64,000 nucleotides of DNA from Nocardioides currus (GCF_003057875.1 NZ_PYXZ01000002.1:310254-374253), one strand, 5' to 3'; shown: positions 1-11,056, counted from the first letter of the stretch. The notes: generated by a model from the letters alone, not told the origin. Numbers and translations are program-made.

Positions 1-23
1 CGTCGCAGTTCAGCAAGCGCTGA
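1..23 (+). CDS. rpsI: 30S ribosomal protein S9, C-terminal end (partial)
   Basis: Only the last codons are in the window. They read S-Q-F-S-K-R followed by TGA at 21-23. A basic tail ending in (F/Y)SKR is the hallmark of ribosomal protein S9, whose C-terminal Lys-Arg reaches the P-site tRNA. In actinobacteria rplM-rpsI commonly lies directly upstream of glmM, which begins 11 bases later here, so the context supports the call. The identification rests on six residues plus gene order. Confidence 0.75.
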
Positions 24-33
24 CCTGCCACAC

Positions 34-1380
34 ATGGGTCGCCTCTTCGGCACGGACGGGGTCCGGGGTCTGGCAAACGTCGCTTTGACGGCGGAGCTGG
101 CCCTGGACCTTTCCGTTGCTGCAGCACACGTCCTGGCCGACCGCGGCGACTTCGCGGGGCACCGCCCCGTCGCCGTGGTCGGCCGGGACACCCGCATCTC
201 CGGGCAGTTCCTCGAGGCCGCCGTCGTGGCGGGCCTCGCGTCGGCCGGTGTCGACGTGCTGCTGCTCGGCGTGCTGCCCACGCCGGGCGTCGCCTACCTC
301 ACCGGCTCGCTCGGCGCCGACCTCGGCGTGATGCTGTCGGCCTCGCACAACCCGATGCCCGACAACGGCATCAAGTTCCTGGCCCGGGGCGGCCACAAGC
401 TCGACGACGCGATCGAGGTCGCGATCGAGCAGCGCATGCGCGAGGAGTGGCAGCGACCGACCGGCGGTGCCGTCGGTCGCGTGTCGCCGTACGCCGATGC
501 CGTCAGCGACTACGCCGCCCACCTCGTCGCCTCCACGACCCTGCCGCTCGACGGCCTCAAGGTCGTGCTCGACTGCGCCGAGGGTGCCGCCTTCGAGGCC
601 GGCCCCAAGGCGCTGCGCGACGCCGGCGCCGAGGTGATCGCGATCCACGCCGATCCCGACGGCCTCAACATCAACGACGACTGCGGCTCGACCCACCTGG
701 GGTCGCTGCAGCGTGCGGTCCTCGAGCACGGCGCCGACGCGGGCTTCGGCCTCGACGGCGACTCCGACCGCTGCCTGGCCGTCGACCACGAGGGCAACGT
801 CGTCGACGGCGACCAGATCCTCGCCGTCCTCGCGCTCGCCCTGCGCGACCAGGGCCTGCTGGTCAAGGACACCGTGGTCGCGACCGTGATGAGCAACCTC
901 GGCTTCGTCCGCGCCCTCAGGTCCGCCGGGGTCGGAGTCCGCCAGACCAAGGTCGGCGACCGCTACGTCCTCGAGGCGATGAAGGTCTCCGGCTACTCCC
1001 TCGGTGGCGAGCAGTCGGGTCACGTCATCCTCTCCGACTACGCCACGACCGGCGACGGCATCCTGACCGCGCTCAAGGTGCTCGAGCGGATGGCCGCGAC
1101 CGGCCAGTCGCTCCAGGCCCTGGCCGGGGTGATGACCCGCCTGCCGCAGGTGCTCGTCAACGTCCCCGACGTCGACAAGGCCCGGGCCGACGACGACGCC
1201 GTCCTCGCCGCCGCCGTCGCCGAGGAGGAGGCCGCGCTCGGCGAGACCGGCCGGATCCTCCTGCGTCCCTCCGGCACCGAGGCGCTCGTCCGCGTCATGG
1301 TCGAGGCGCCGACCTCGGAGATCGCCAACGACGTCGCCCACCGCCTCGCCGGCGTGGTGAAGGCGCAGCTCGCCCTCTAA
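34..1380 (+). CDS. glmM: Phosphoglucosamine mutase
   Basis: This 448-residue cytoplasmic enzyme interconverts glucosamine-6-phosphate and glucosamine-1-phosphate, supplying UDP-GlcNAc for peptidoglycan. It has the usual family length and motifs in order: N-terminal FGTDGVRG, the phosphoserine loop SASHNP with the active serine at about residue 104, the magnesium loop DGDSDR near 242, the sugar-binding GGEQSG near 325, and the C-terminal phosphate-binding RPSGTE. The ATG at 34 gives the canonical N-terminus MGRLFGTDG. It follows rpsI closely and is probably in the same transcript. GlmS, which makes its substrate, is encoded 3 kb downstream. Confidence 0.98.
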   Translation: MGRLFGTDGVRGLANVALTAELALDLSVAAAHVLADRGDFAGHRPVAVVGRDTRISGQFLEAAVVAGLASAGVDVLLLGVLPTPGVAYLTGSLGADLGVMLSASHNPMPDNGIKFLARGGHKLDDAIEVAIEQRMREEWQRPTGGAVGRVSPYADAVSDYAAHLVASTTLPLDGLKVVLDCAEGAAFEAGPKALRDAGAEVIAIHADPDGLNINDDCGSTHLGSLQRAVLEHGADAGFGLDGDSDRCLAVDHEGNVVDGDQILAVLALALRDQGLLVKDTVVATVMSNLGFVRALRSAGVGVRQTKVGDRYVLEAMKVSGYSLGGEQSGHVILSDYATTGDGILTALKVLERMAATGQSLQALAGVMTRLPQVLVNVPDVDKARADDDAVLAAAVAEEEAALGETGRILLRPSGTEALVRVMVEAPTSEIANDVAHRLAGVVKAQLAL

Positions 1381-1408
1381 TCGGGGTGCCCCGGCGCCCC
1401 ACCCTGCC

Positions 1409-1421
1409 TAGCCTCGGGCGG
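1409..1421 (+). promoter_or_regulatory. Putative leaderless promoter (-10) for the double-GNAT gene
   Basis: TAGCCT at 1409-1414 is followed by seven bases and then the GTG at 1422. There is no Shine-Dalgarno sequence between them. A TAnnnT hexamer 6-7 bases before the start codon places the transcription start on the start codon itself, the usual layout of actinobacterial leaderless genes. No clear -35 is visible, which is common in this phylum. This is inferred from sequence only. Confidence 0.5.
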
Positions 1422-2417
1422 GTGAGCATCGAGATCCGCCCTGTCGACCCGCACGACGAGTCCGCCCTGCGGTCGTGGTGGGAGGTCGGACGGTCGGCCA
1501 CCGCCGTACGCCCCGGCAAGCCGTGGCCGCTGTGGGAGCAGAGCCGGGTCTCGCTGCCCGCCGACAACCCCGAGCGCGGCATCGACCTCCTGGTCGCGGC
1601 CGACGGCGATGACGTCGTCGGGTCGGGGCTCCTGACCCGGACGTTGAAGGACAACCCGCACACGGCGATGGCCTTCGCCTACGTCGAGCCCGGCCGCGAG
1701 CGGGAGGGGATCGGGCGCGCCGTGGTGGGCGGGCTGGAGGCGATCGCGCTGGCGGACGGCCGCACGACGATCCAGAGCGAGGCCTACCTCCCGCCCGGCG
1801 GCACGGCCGCGGCCGAGCACTTCGCCGCGGCCCTCGGCTACGCCGTCGCGAGCCGCGAGACGATCAAGGAGCTGACGCTGGCCGACTACGCCGCGCGGCG
1901 CGAGAGCCTCGTCGCCGAGGCCGGGGACGCGGCCGGCTACCGCGTCGTCACCTTCGACACCGTCTGCCCGGACGAGCACCTCGTGTCCTTCGGCCGGCTG
2001 CTCGGGATGCTGATGGACGAGGTGCCGCTCGGCGACCTCGACCTCGAGTCGTCGGAGTGGACCCCGGACCGTCTGCGGGCGGCCGAGCAGCGCCAGGTCG
2101 CGACCGGTCGGCACGTGCAGACCGCGCTCGCGATCGCCGCCGACGGCTCGGTGGTGGGCGTCTCCGACGTCCGGGTCGACGACACCGACCACGAGCACGC
2201 GCAGGTGGGCATCACCCTCGTCGACCCGGCCCATCGCGGTCACCGGCTGGGGCTGCTGCTCAAGCTCGCCACCCACGACCTCGTGCGATCGACGTACCCC
2301 TCCCTGCTCACCGTCGACACCTCCAACGCCGAGGTCAACCAGCACATGAACGCCGTGAACGAGGCCCTCGGCTACCGCCACCTCGAGACCCTGCTGGAGC
2401 TGCAGAAGCGCCTCTGA
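1422..2417 (+). CDS. Double-GNAT-domain acetyltransferase
   Basis: The 331-residue product looks like two tandem GNAT folds. The N-terminal half has an acetyl-CoA loop of the form EREGIGRAVV near residues 95-105. The C-terminal half has HRGHRLGLLLKL near 275 and ends with the GY-x-HLE segment typical of GNAT beta strands. The substrate cannot be read from sequence; similar tandem proteins are usually annotated only as GNAT family. The GTG at 1422 is preferred because a TAGCCT hexamer lies exactly seven bases upstream, so the long open frame extending upstream over glmM is not coding. The stop TGA forms the first three bases of the palindromic element beginning at 2415. Confidence 0.85.
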   Translation: MSIEIRPVDPHDESALRSWWEVGRSATAVRPGKPWPLWEQSRVSLPADNPERGIDLLVAADGDDVVGSGLLTRTLKDNPHTAMAFAYVEPGREREGIGRAVVGGLEAIALADGRTTIQSEAYLPPGGTAAAEHFAAALGYAVASRETIKELTLADYAARRESLVAEAGDAAGYRVVTFDTVCPDEHLVSFGRLLGMLMDEVPLGDLDLESSEWTPDRLRAAEQRQVATGRHVQTALAIAADGSVVGVSDVRVDDTDHEHAQVGITLVDPAHRGHRLGLLLKLATHDLVRSTYPSLLTVDTSNAEVNQHMNAVNEALGYRHLETLLELQKRL

Positions 2418-2460
2418 CGTCATGGCGGGTGGTCGCCCGAACGACCAGCGCCCATGACGT
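2415..2460. repeat. Left copy of palindromic element flanking the DUF559 gene
   Basis: Bases 2415-2435 begin TGACGTCATGGCGGG and are identical over 21 bases to 3516-3536. After a six-base loop, 2442-2460 returns an imperfect complementary arm containing CCATGACGT (about 16 of 20 positions pair). The first TGA is the stop codon of the GNAT gene. The structure may act as a terminator, but it has no T-tract. Compared with the right copy, the second arm has decayed. Together the two copies bracket the DUF559 gene as a direct repeat of exactly 1101 bp period. Confidence 0.85.
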
Positions 2461-2564
2461 TGCAAGGGCCCAACGGTCTCCACAACTCCGATCGCCGTCG
2501 TGGTCGTCCACAGGCGGATGTGATGGGCGCTCCGGACGTCAGTGGAGGCGCTCAACCTGTCGTC

Positions 2565-3518
2565 ATGGGCGACCAGGGGAACCGACATTCAGTGGCCGAA
2601 CGCAACCGCATCCTCACCGAGGTGCTGGCCCTCGCCGCAGGTCAGGGCGACGTGGTGTCGAGGCGTCAGGCGTACGACGCCGGCATGACCCGCGGGGAGG
2701 TGAGGGCCCAGATCCGTGCGCGACGCTGGCAACGGGTGTGGACCCGCTCGCTCTGCGTCCACACCGGTGCTATCTCCGAGCTGGGGAGGCAGTGGGCCGC
2801 GGTCTTCGAAGGCGGGAGTCGTGCATTGCTGGATGGTGAGAGCGCGTTGATCGCATCAGGGCTCGAGCGCTACGCGGCATCCGCGCAGCGCGTCTCCGTC
2901 CCGCGCGGCGTCAAGCCCCTCACCGGTCAGGGCCTCCGGATCCGTCGGACGAGACGTCTGCATCCCTCGGACCGTGCGCCCGGAGGAGTTCCCCGGACGA
3001 AGGTGGAGGTGGCGGCGGTTCGCGCCGCTCTCTGGGCGGTCAGTGACAAGCAGGCCGCGCTCGTGGTGACGATGACGGTCCAGCAGGGGCTGTCGACCGC
3101 AGACCGCATCGGCGAGGCGCTGCTCGCGGTCCGCCGGGACAAGCGCCGGGCCTTCCTGCACGACGTGGTGCTGGACATGCTGGGTGGCGCCCGCTCGCTG
3201 GGTGAGCTCGACTTCGCGCGAGCCTGCCGACGTCGGGGCCTGCCCGAGCCCACGCGGCAGGCTGTCCGTCGGGGCGGGGACGGCCGCTACTACCTCGACG
3301 TGTGGTGGGAGCCGTGGCACCTGGTGGTCGAGATCGACGGCATCCACCACGCGTGGGTCGACAACGTGGTGTCCGACGCCCTGCGTCACAACGAGGTGGC
3401 GATCAGCGGCGACACCGTGCTTCGTCTGCCCCTGCTCGGGCTCCGGGTCGCCGAGGACGCCTTCTTCGAGCAGATCGAGAGGGCCTTGGCGGACGCGGGT
3501 TGGCGAGCCGCAGCATGA
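2565..3518 (+). CDS. DUF559/Vsr-like nuclease-domain protein with AbiEi-type N-terminus
   Basis: The C-terminal third carries the DUF559 signature of the Vsr/PD-(D/E)XK fold: YYLDVWW, then VVEIDGIHH, then a conserved D..R...L/E and a final VLRLP strand. The N-terminal part (VVSRRQAYDAGMTRGEV, followed by a W-x-R-V segment) resembles the winged-helix domain of AbiEi-like proteins. This architecture is common and often multicopy in actinobacteria, and its function is unknown. Start choice is uncertain: ATG 2565 is used here, GTG 2592 is an alternative, and the in-frame ATG at 2454 is unlikely because it lies inside the left repeat arm. The stop TGA is the first codon of the right palindrome. 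The bracketing direct repeats suggest acquisition by insertion. Confidence 0.75.
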   Translation: MGDQGNRHSVAERNRILTEVLALAAGQGDVVSRRQAYDAGMTRGEVRAQIRARRWQRVWTRSLCVHTGAISELGRQWAAVFEGGSRALLDGESALIASGLERYAASAQRVSVPRGVKPLTGQGLRIRRTRRLHPSDRAPGGVPRTKVEVAAVRAALWAVSDKQAALVVTMTVQQGLSTADRIGEALLAVRRDKRRAFLHDVVLDMLGGARSLGELDFARACRRRGLPEPTRQAVRRGGDGRYYLDVWWEPWHLVVEIDGIHHAWVDNVVSDALRHNEVAISGDTVLRLPLLGLRVAEDAFFEQIERALADAGWRAAA

Positions 3519-3563
3519 CGTCATGGCGGGTGGTCGTCGGGGCGACCACCCGCCATGACGTCA
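3516..3563. terminator. Perfect 21-bp-arm palindrome shared by convergent stop codons
   Basis: Arms at 3516-3536 and 3543-3563 are perfectly complementary over 21 bases around a six-base loop. The first TGA is the stop codon of the DUF559 gene; the last TCA is the complement of the coaA stop codon. It is therefore a bidirectional hairpin placed exactly between convergent genes, a plausible terminator for both despite lacking a T-tract. Its left arm is repeated at 2415-2435. Confidence 0.85.
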
Positions 3564-4529
3564 GAGCTTGCGCAGCCGCACGTAGCGCACGGAGTGGTCG
3601 GCGTCCTTGCGGAGCACCAGGGTCGCGCGGCCGCGGGTGGGGGCGATGTTCTCGACCAGGTTGGGCCCGTTGATGGTGTCCCAGATGTGCGTGGCCGTGT
3701 CGACTGCCTCGTCGTGGGTGAGGGCGGCGTACTTCGAGAAGTACGACGCCGGGTCGACGAACGCCGTCTCGCGCAGGCGCAGGAAGCGGTCGACGTACCA
3801 CCGCTTGATGTCGCTCAGCGCGGCGTCGACGTAGACGGAGAAGTCGAAGAAGTCGCTGACCGCGAGCCCGGTGCGCCCGTCGTCGCGGATGCGCGCCGGC
3901 TGCAGGACGTTGAGTCCCTCGATGATCACGATGTCGGGCCGCTTGACCACGACCTTCTGCTCCGGCACGACGTCGTAGACCAGGTGGGAGTAGGTCGGTG
4001 CCTCGACCTCGTCGCGCCCCGACTTGATGTCGACGACGAACTTCAGCAGCGCCTTGCGGTCGTAGGACTCCGGGAAGCCCTTGCGCTGCAGGAGCCCGCG
4101 GCGCTCGAGCTCGGCGTTGGGGTAGAGGAAGCCGTCGGTGGTCACCAGCGCGACGTTGGGGTGCTCGGGCCAGTGGGCGAGCATCTGCTGCAGCAGTCGG
4201 GCCGTCGTCGACTTGCCCACGGCCACCGACCCGGCGAGACCGATCACGAACGGCGTCCGCGGCGGCTGCTGGCGCTGGAGGAACTCCTCCTGCTCACGGT
4301 GCAGACGGCTCGCCGCCTCGACGTACTTCGACAGCAGCCGCGACAACGGCAGGTAGACCTGCTCCACCTCGTGCAGGTCCAGTGCGTCGCCGAGGCCTCG
4401 CAGCTGCCGCACCTCGTCGGGGGTCAGTGGGCTGCGGGTCTCGCTGGCGAGTGCGGCCCAGGCGCTGCGGTCGAGCTCCACGTAGGGGGAGGACTCGCTC
4501 GCGACGACCAGCCCTGCGGCGTCCGACAT
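3561..4529 (-). CDS. coaA: Pantothenate kinase, type I
   Basis: The 322-residue enzyme phosphorylates pantothenate with ATP, the first committed step of coenzyme A synthesis. The Walker A loop GSVAVGKST is at about residues 99-107, followed by the DGFLYPN segment and an IIEGLNVLQ strand characteristic of the bacterial CoaA (PRK-like) family, with normal length. The ATG at 4529 is preceded by AAGAAT seven bases away, suggesting a leaderless transcript. It is divergent from glmS, and its stop codon lies in the palindrome shared with the DUF559 gene. Confidence 0.97.
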   Translation of the reverse strand: MSDAAGLVVASESSPYVELDRSAWAALASETRSPLTPDEVRQLRGLGDALDLHEVEQVYLPLSRLLSKYVEAASRLHREQEEFLQRQQPPRTPFVIGLAGSVAVGKSTTARLLQQMLAHWPEHPNVALVTTDGFLYPNAELERRGLLQRKGFPESYDRKALLKFVVDIKSGRDEVEAPTYSHLVYDVVPEQKVVVKRPDIVIIEGLNVLQPARIRDDGRTGLAVSDFFDFSVYVDAALSDIKRWYVDRFLRLRETAFVDPASYFSKYAALTHDEAVDTATHIWDTINGPNLVENIAPTRGRATLVLRKDADHSVRYVRLRKL

Positions 4530-4594
4530 GTCGAGGATTCTTGCACCGGGCGTACGGCGAAGGGCCAGCGGTGCGCCCGCGTAGACTCCGGCCC
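4530..4594. promoter_or_regulatory. Divergent coaA/glmS promoter region
   Basis: On the plus strand TAGACT (4582-4587) lies seven bases before the glmS ATG. On the minus strand AAGAAT (4537-4542) lies seven bases before the coaA ATG. Neither gene has a Shine-Dalgarno sequence in this 65-base gap. Both look like leaderless promoters arranged back to back. Confidence 0.55.
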
Positions 4595-6451
<1,857 letters not shown>

Positions 6452-6471
6452 ACCTCCCGAGAGGAGCAGCC

Positions 6472-6825
6472 GTGCCCGTCGTCGGTGTCGGCATCGACGT
6501 CGTCGACGTCGCCCGGTTCGGTGAGTCGCTGGAGCGCACCCCCGCCCTGCGGGACCGGCTGTTCACCCCGTCCGAGGCCACCCGACCGCTGGCCTCGCTC
6601 GCGGCACGCTTCGCCGCGAAGGAGGCGATCGCGAAGGCCCTGGGCGCGCCCGTCGGCCTGGCGTGGCACGACGCCGAGATCGTCTCGGAGGAGAGCGGCC
6701 GGCCGCGCTTCGAGCTGCGGGGGACGGTCGCGGCGCGGGCCGAGTCGCTCGGTGCCGTCCACGTGCACGTCTCGCTGTCGCACGACGCCGGGATCGCCTC
6801 GGCCGTCGTGGTGCTCGAGGGGTAG
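6472..6825 (+). CDS. acpS: Holo-[acyl-carrier-protein] synthase
   Basis: The 117-residue protein transfers 4'-phosphopantetheine from CoA to acyl carrier protein. It has the family's two magnesium/CoA motifs: [10 protein letters not shown] at the N-terminus and [13 protein letters not shown] near residue 46, plus a SLSHD segment near the C-terminus. The GTG start is preceded by GAGAGGAG. It lies 20 bases after glmS and is probably cotranscribed with it. Confidence 0.95.
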   Translation: MPVVGVGIDVVDVARFGESLERTPALRDRLFTPSEATRPLASLAARFAAKEAIAKALGAPVGLAWHDAEIVSEESGRPRFELRGTVAARAESLGAVHVHVSLSHDAGIASAVVVLEG

Positions 6826-6907
6826 AGGGACTAGCGTTCGAGACGCCGTCGCCGACGGTCCGAAGCGGTGTCACTCGGGTGACGTCCACCAAGCAGAGGC
6901 AGGGATC

Positions 6908-7486
6908 ATGGGTTTTCTGGACAACGTCAAGGATGCGCTGAAGGACGCGGCGTCGAAGGGCGACGACGCGAAGAAGGTCGACACCCCGACCGCCGAGGAG
7001 CCCGCCACGACCGCGCCGCCGACGATCCCCGCGTCGGTCGACACGACCACGGACGAGACCTCCGCCGAGACCAGCAGCGAGACCACCAGCGAGACCACCA
7101 GCGAGCCCCCGGCCGCCCCCACCGTCGGCCCCGTGCAGCCCGCCGACTCCGTGGTTCCCGACGCGCTCGACGAGCAGGCCGACGAGAAGGCCGACGAGAA
7201 GGCCGGGCAGAAGGCGGCCCACCGGGCCGAGCGCCAGGAGGAGCGTCGCGAGACCCGCCAGGAGGCCCGGCAGGAGGCTCGCCACGAAGCGCGGCAGGAC
7301 GCCCGCGAGGAGGCGCGCGAGGCGAAGGCGACGAAGTTCGAGACCTACACGGTCAGGGCGGGCGACTCGCTCTCCGGGATCGGCGCCCGTTTCGGGGTCT
7401 CGTACGAGGAGATCGCACGGCTCAACAAGATCGACGACCCCGACCTGATCTTCCCGGGCCAGGTGTTCCGGATCCCGACGAGCTGA
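6908..7486 (+). CDS. LysM-domain protein with Thr/Ser/Glu-rich and charged linker
   Basis: The 192-residue product has a short N-terminal helix (MGFLDNVKDALKDAASKG), then a low-complexity region rich in Thr, Ser and Glu (residues 25-90), then an Arg/Glu/Ala-rich helical stretch with repeated (R)QEAR units (about 105-135). It ends in a single LysM domain with YTVRAGDSLSGIGARFGV and PGQVFRIP, predicted to bind peptidoglycan glycan. No signal peptide is evident, so the route outside the cell is unclear. ATG 6908 is the start that gives an intact N-terminal helix. Its stop abuts the nnr start. Confidence 0.85.
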   Translation: MGFLDNVKDALKDAASKGDDAKKVDTPTAEEPATTAPPTIPASVDTTTDETSAETSSETTSETTSEPPAAPTVGPVQPADSVVPDALDEQADEKADEKAGQKAAHRAERQEERRETRQEARQEARHEARQDAREEAREAKATKFETYTVRAGDSLSGIGARFGVSYEEIARLNKIDDPDLIFPGQVFRIPTS

Positions 7487-8863
7487 ATGCGCTCCGCCCA
7501 CACCGTCGGCCAGGTGCGTGACGCCGAGGCCGACCTGATGCGTGACCTGCCCGACGGTGCGCTGATGCAGCGCGCGGCCGCAGGGCTGGCCTCCGCGGTG
7601 ATCGACCTCCTCGGCGGCGGCTACGGCCGCCGGGTGCTGCTCCTCGTCGGGTCGGGGGACAACGGCGGCGATGCGCTGTTCGCGGGCGCGTTGCTCCGAC
7701 GGCGGGGAGTCGGCGTCGAGGCGCTCCTGCTCGGGTCGAGCGCCCACGAGGCAGGTCTGGCCGCGCTCCTCACGAGCGGTGGCAGCGTGGTCGAATCCGT
7801 CGCCGACGTCGACCGTGCGACGGACGTGGTCGTGGACGCGATCGTGGGCATCGGCGGACGCCCCGGACTGAAGCCCGAGGCGGCCGGGGCGGTGGCGGCC
7901 CTCGAGGGGATCCCCGTCGTCGCCGTCGACGTGCCGTCCGGCGTCGGCGTCGACACCGGCGAGGTCGACGGACCACACGTCCACGCCGACCTGACGGTCA
8001 CGTTCGGCACCCACAAGGTCGCGCACCTCGTCGACCCAGCCGCGCAGGCCAGTGGGGCGGTGCACCTCGTCGACATCGGGCTCGACCTGCCCGAGGCCGC
8101 CGTCGAGGCGCTCCAGCCCGCCGACGTCGCCGCGCTCGTCCCGCGCCCGGGTGGCGACGCCCAGAAGTACTCCCGAGGCGTCGTCGGCGTCCGGGCCGGC
8201 AGCGAGACCTACCCGGGGGCCGCGCTGCTCTGCGTCGCCGGGGCGTCGTGCGGGCTGGTCGGGATGGTGCGCTACGTCGGCCACGCCGCCGACGCCGTGC
8301 GGTCGACGCACCCGGAGGTGGTCGGCGACGGGCGGGTGCAGGCGTGGGTCGTCGGTCCGGGCGGGGGAGACGAGGCCGGCGAGGCGCTGGCCGCGGCGCT
8401 GGCCGACTCCGTGCCGGTCGTGGTCGACGCGGACGCGCTGTCCCACGTCGGCGCGCCCCTCGCCGTACCCGCCGTGCTCACGCCCCACGCCGGCGAGCTC
8501 GCGGCGATGCTCGGCGCGGACCGCACGGAGATCGAGGCGCGACCGCTCCACTTCGCCAGGCGAGCCGCCGAGGCGTACGACACCGTCGTGCTGCTGAAGG
8601 GGCGTCGCACGCTCGTCGCACGACCGGACGGACGCGTGCGTGTGACCACGACCGGGGTGCCGTGGCTGGCGACCGCCGGAGCGGGTGACGTGCTGGCCGG
8701 CCTGGTCGGGGCGCTGCTCGCCGCGGGACTCTCGCCGTGGGACGCGGCCTCGGTCGGGTCGTGGCTGCACGGCGCCGCCGCGACCGAGGCGTCGGCCGGC
8801 GGCCCGATCGTCGCGCGAGACGTGGCCCACGCTCTGGGTGGCGTGCTGCGGTCCCTGATCTGA
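7487..8863 (+). CDS. nnr: Bifunctional NAD(P)H-hydrate epimerase / ADP-dependent NAD(P)H-hydrate dehydratase
   Basis: This is a metabolite-repair enzyme of 458 residues. The YjeF_N epimerase half includes GSGDNGGDALFAGALL (residues 45-60) and VDVPSGVGVDTGEVDG. The C-terminal ribokinase-like dehydratase half includes LTPHAGELAAMLG and the ATP-site sequence TAGAGDVLAGLVGA near 400, where the commoner second residue is Thr or Ser rather than Ala. Length and domain order fit Nnr. The ATG directly follows the preceding TGA. Proximity to alr is typical for actinobacteria. Confidence 0.95.
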   Translation: MRSAHTVGQVRDAEADLMRDLPDGALMQRAAAGLASAVIDLLGGGYGRRVLLLVGSGDNGGDALFAGALLRRRGVGVEALLLGSSAHEAGLAALLTSGGSVVESVADVDRATDVVVDAIVGIGGRPGLKPEAAGAVAALEGIPVVAVDVPSGVGVDTGEVDGPHVHADLTVTFGTHKVAHLVDPAAQASGAVHLVDIGLDLPEAAVEALQPADVAALVPRPGGDAQKYSRGVVGVRAGSETYPGAALLCVAGASCGLVGMVRYVGHAADAVRSTHPEVVGDGRVQAWVVGPGGGDEAGEALAAALADSVPVVVDADALSHVGAPLAVPAVLTPHAGELAAMLGADRTEIEARPLHFARRAAEAYDTVVLLKGRRTLVARPDGRVRVTTTGVPWLATAGAGDVLAGLVGALLAAGLSPWDAASVGSWLHGAAATEASAGGPIVARDVAHALGGVLRSLI

Positions 8864-8884
8864 GGGGTGGAAGAATCCTCTGCC

Positions 8885-10021
8885 ATGACGTCGACGGCTG
8901 CTGCGCGCGCCGAGATCGTGGTCGATCTCGCCGCGATCCGTCACAACGTCTCCCGACTGCGTGAGCTCGTCGGCCCGGACGTCGCGATGATGACGGTGGT
9001 CAAGGCGGACGGCTACGGCCACGGCATGGTCGAGGTCGCGCGCGCGGCCCGGCAGGCCGGCTCCGAGTGGCTCGGCGTCGCGACGCTCGACGAGGCGATG
9101 GCCCTGCGCGAGGCCGGTGACCCGGGTCGGGTGCTCTGCTGGCTGGCGGTCCCCGGTGAGGAGTACGCCGCCGCGGTGGCCGCCGGCATCGACCTGACGG
9201 CCTACACGGTCGCCGAGCTCGACGAGATCGCCGAGTCGGGTGGCGAACGCGCGCGGGTGCAGCTCAAGGTCGACACCGGCCTGACCCGCGGCGGGGCGGC
9301 GCGTGCCGACTGGCCCGCGGTGTTCGCCCACGCGGCCGAGCTCGAGCAGGCGGGGCGGCTCGACATCACCGGCATCTGGTCGCACTTCGCCGCGAGCGAC
9401 GAGCCCGAGCACCCCGCCAACGACGCGCAGGAAGCGGCGTTCCGTGAGGCCGTGGCGCTGGCCGAGGAGCTCGGCATGCGCCCCGAGCTGCGCCACCTCG
9501 CCAACTCCGCGGCGACGATCCTGCGTCCGTCGGCCCGGTTCAACCTCGTGCGGTGCGGCATCGCGTCGTACGGCCTCGATCCCGCCCCCGGCCGCACCCC
9601 CGACCTCGGCCTGGTCCCGGCGATGACCGTGCGCGCCAGCCTGGCGATGAGCAAGCAGATCGCCATCGGCGACGGCGTCTCCTACGGCCACACCTGGATC
9701 GCCGATCGCGACACCACGGTCGGCGTCGTGCCTGCGGGGTACGGCGAGGGCGTGCCCCGTGCCGCCGGCAACCTCGCCTCGGTGTGGGTCGACGACCGTC
9801 GCCGCGCCATCCGCGGACGGGTGTGCATGGACCAGTTCGTGATCGACCTCGACGGCGACCTGCCGCCGCCCGGGACCGACGTGGTCCTGTTCGGCCCCGG
9901 CGACCGTGGCGAGCCCACCGCGCAGGAGTGGGCCGAGGCGCTCGACACCATCAACTACGAGATCGTGACGCGGGTCGGCGGCCGACTGGCCCGCCGCCAC
10001 GTCAACCGGGAGGATTCCTAG
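8885..10021 (+). CDS. alr: Alanine racemase
   Basis: The 378-residue PLP enzyme makes D-alanine for peptidoglycan. The PLP lysine is in VVKADGYGHG near residue 40, and the catalytic tyrosine lies in SYGHTW near 265, with RVCMDQFVID downstream. I choose ATG 8885 over an in-frame GTG at 8867 because it gives a normal N-terminus and has an AAGAAT hexamer eight bases upstream. Its stop (10019-10021) abuts the next start. Confidence 0.96.
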   Translation: MTSTAAARAEIVVDLAAIRHNVSRLRELVGPDVAMMTVVKADGYGHGMVEVARAARQAGSEWLGVATLDEAMALREAGDPGRVLCWLAVPGEEYAAAVAAGIDLTAYTVAELDEIAESGGERARVQLKVDTGLTRGGAARADWPAVFAHAAELEQAGRLDITGIWSHFAASDEPEHPANDAQEAAFREAVALAEELGMRPELRHLANSAATILRPSARFNLVRCGIASYGLDPAPGRTPDLGLVPAMTVRASLAMSKQIAIGDGVSYGHTWIADRDTTVGVVPAGYGEGVPRAAGNLASVWVDDRRRAIRGRVCMDQFVIDLDGDLPPPGTDVVLFGPGDRGEPTAQEWAEALDTINYEIVTRVGGRLARRHVNREDS

Positions 10022-11056
10022 ATGGGCCTGGTCCGCACGATGGTCGGCGCGGCCGCGGGGCTGACCGCCGCCGGCGTGGCCGTCGGCGTCGCCCAGCGCA
10101 GCCGCTCGATCTCCCGCCGCGGTGCGGGGGAGCACGTCGAGTTCGGCTCGTTGCACAGCACGCCGCTCAACATCATCACCGACGACGGCATCGACCTGCA
10201 CGCCGAGGTCGACGAGGCGCCGGACTCCGAGCTGACCGTGATCTTCGTCCACGGCTACGCCCTCAACCTCGACTGCTGGCACTTCCAGCGGGCGAGCTAC
10301 CGCGGACGGGTCCGCACGGTCTTCTACGACCAGCGCTCCCACGGTCGCTCGGCCCGCTCCTCGGAGGACAACACCACGATCGACCAGCTCGGCAGCGACC
10401 TGCGTCGAGTGATCGACCAGGCCTCGCCCGGACCCTGCGTGCTGGTGGGCCACTCGATGGGCGGCATGAGCGTCATCGCCCTCGCCGAGCAGCACCCCGA
10501 GCTGTTCGGCGACAAGGTCGTCGGCGCCGCACTCATCTCGACCACCGCGGGCGGGCTCGACCCCGGCCGGATCCTGTTCCCGATGGTGCCCCTCGGGCTC
10601 GGCGGCCGGGTCGTGGGGCGCGCGGTCCGCACCCTCGACCGTGGGCACAAGGTCGTCGACCTGGCCCGCACCTGGGGCCGCAGCGTGGCCGACGTGATGA
10701 CGGACGCCTACGCCTTCGGCGACGACGTCCCTGGCCCCTACGTCGACTTCGTCTTCGACATGCTCAACTCCACCCCCTTCGCGGTGGTGGCCGACTTCTA
10801 CCCCACGTTCGCGAGCCTCGAGAAGTTCGAGCACGTCGCCGTGCTGGGCGGCGTCCCGACGTCGGTCATCTGCGGCACCAACGACAAGATCACCAGCGTC
10901 GGGCACGCCCGCAAGCTGCACGCCCAGATCCCGGGCTCCAGCCTCCTCGAGGTCGAGGGCGCCGGGCACATGGTGATCCTCGAGCGCCACGCCGACGTCA
11001 CCGCCGAGCTCGACGACCTGATCTCGCTGGCCCAGCACCGGATCGAGGCGCGATGA
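10022..11056 (+). CDS. Alpha/beta hydrolase
   Basis: The 344-residue protein has an N-terminal hydrophobic Ala/Gly/Val stretch (residues 1-25) that may anchor it or act as a signal. The hydrolase fold follows: oxyanion strand VIFVHGYALN near 72, nucleophile elbow GHSMGGM near 145 (Ser nucleophile), the acid near VICGTNDKIT about 280, and the catalytic His in GAGHMVILERH about 318. The substrate is unknown. The same gene occurs between alr and tsaE in related actinobacteria. It overlaps the next start as ATGA, implying translational coupling. Confidence 0.88.
   Translation: MGLVRTMVGAAAGLTAAGVAVGVAQRSRSISRRGAGEHVEFGSLHSTPLNIITDDGIDLHAEVDEAPDSELTVIFVHGYALNLDCWHFQRASYRGRVRTVFYDQRSHGRSARSSEDNTTIDQLGSDLRRVIDQASPGPCVLVGHSMGGMSVIALAEQHPELFGDKVVGAALISTTAGGLDPGRILFPMVPLGLGGRVVGRAVRTLDRGHKVVDLARTWGRSVADVMTDAYAFGDDVPGPYVDFVFDMLNSTPFAVVADFYPTFASLEKFEHVAVLGGVPTSVICGTNDKITSVGHARKLHAQIPGSSLLEVEGAGHMVILERHADVTAELDDLISLAQHRIEAR

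Noticed and set aside
8867..8884. Alternative GTG start of alr six codons upstream
   Set aside because: It adds MEESSA only, with no better ribosome-binding site, and would overlap the AAGAAT hexamer that spaces well with ATG 8885.
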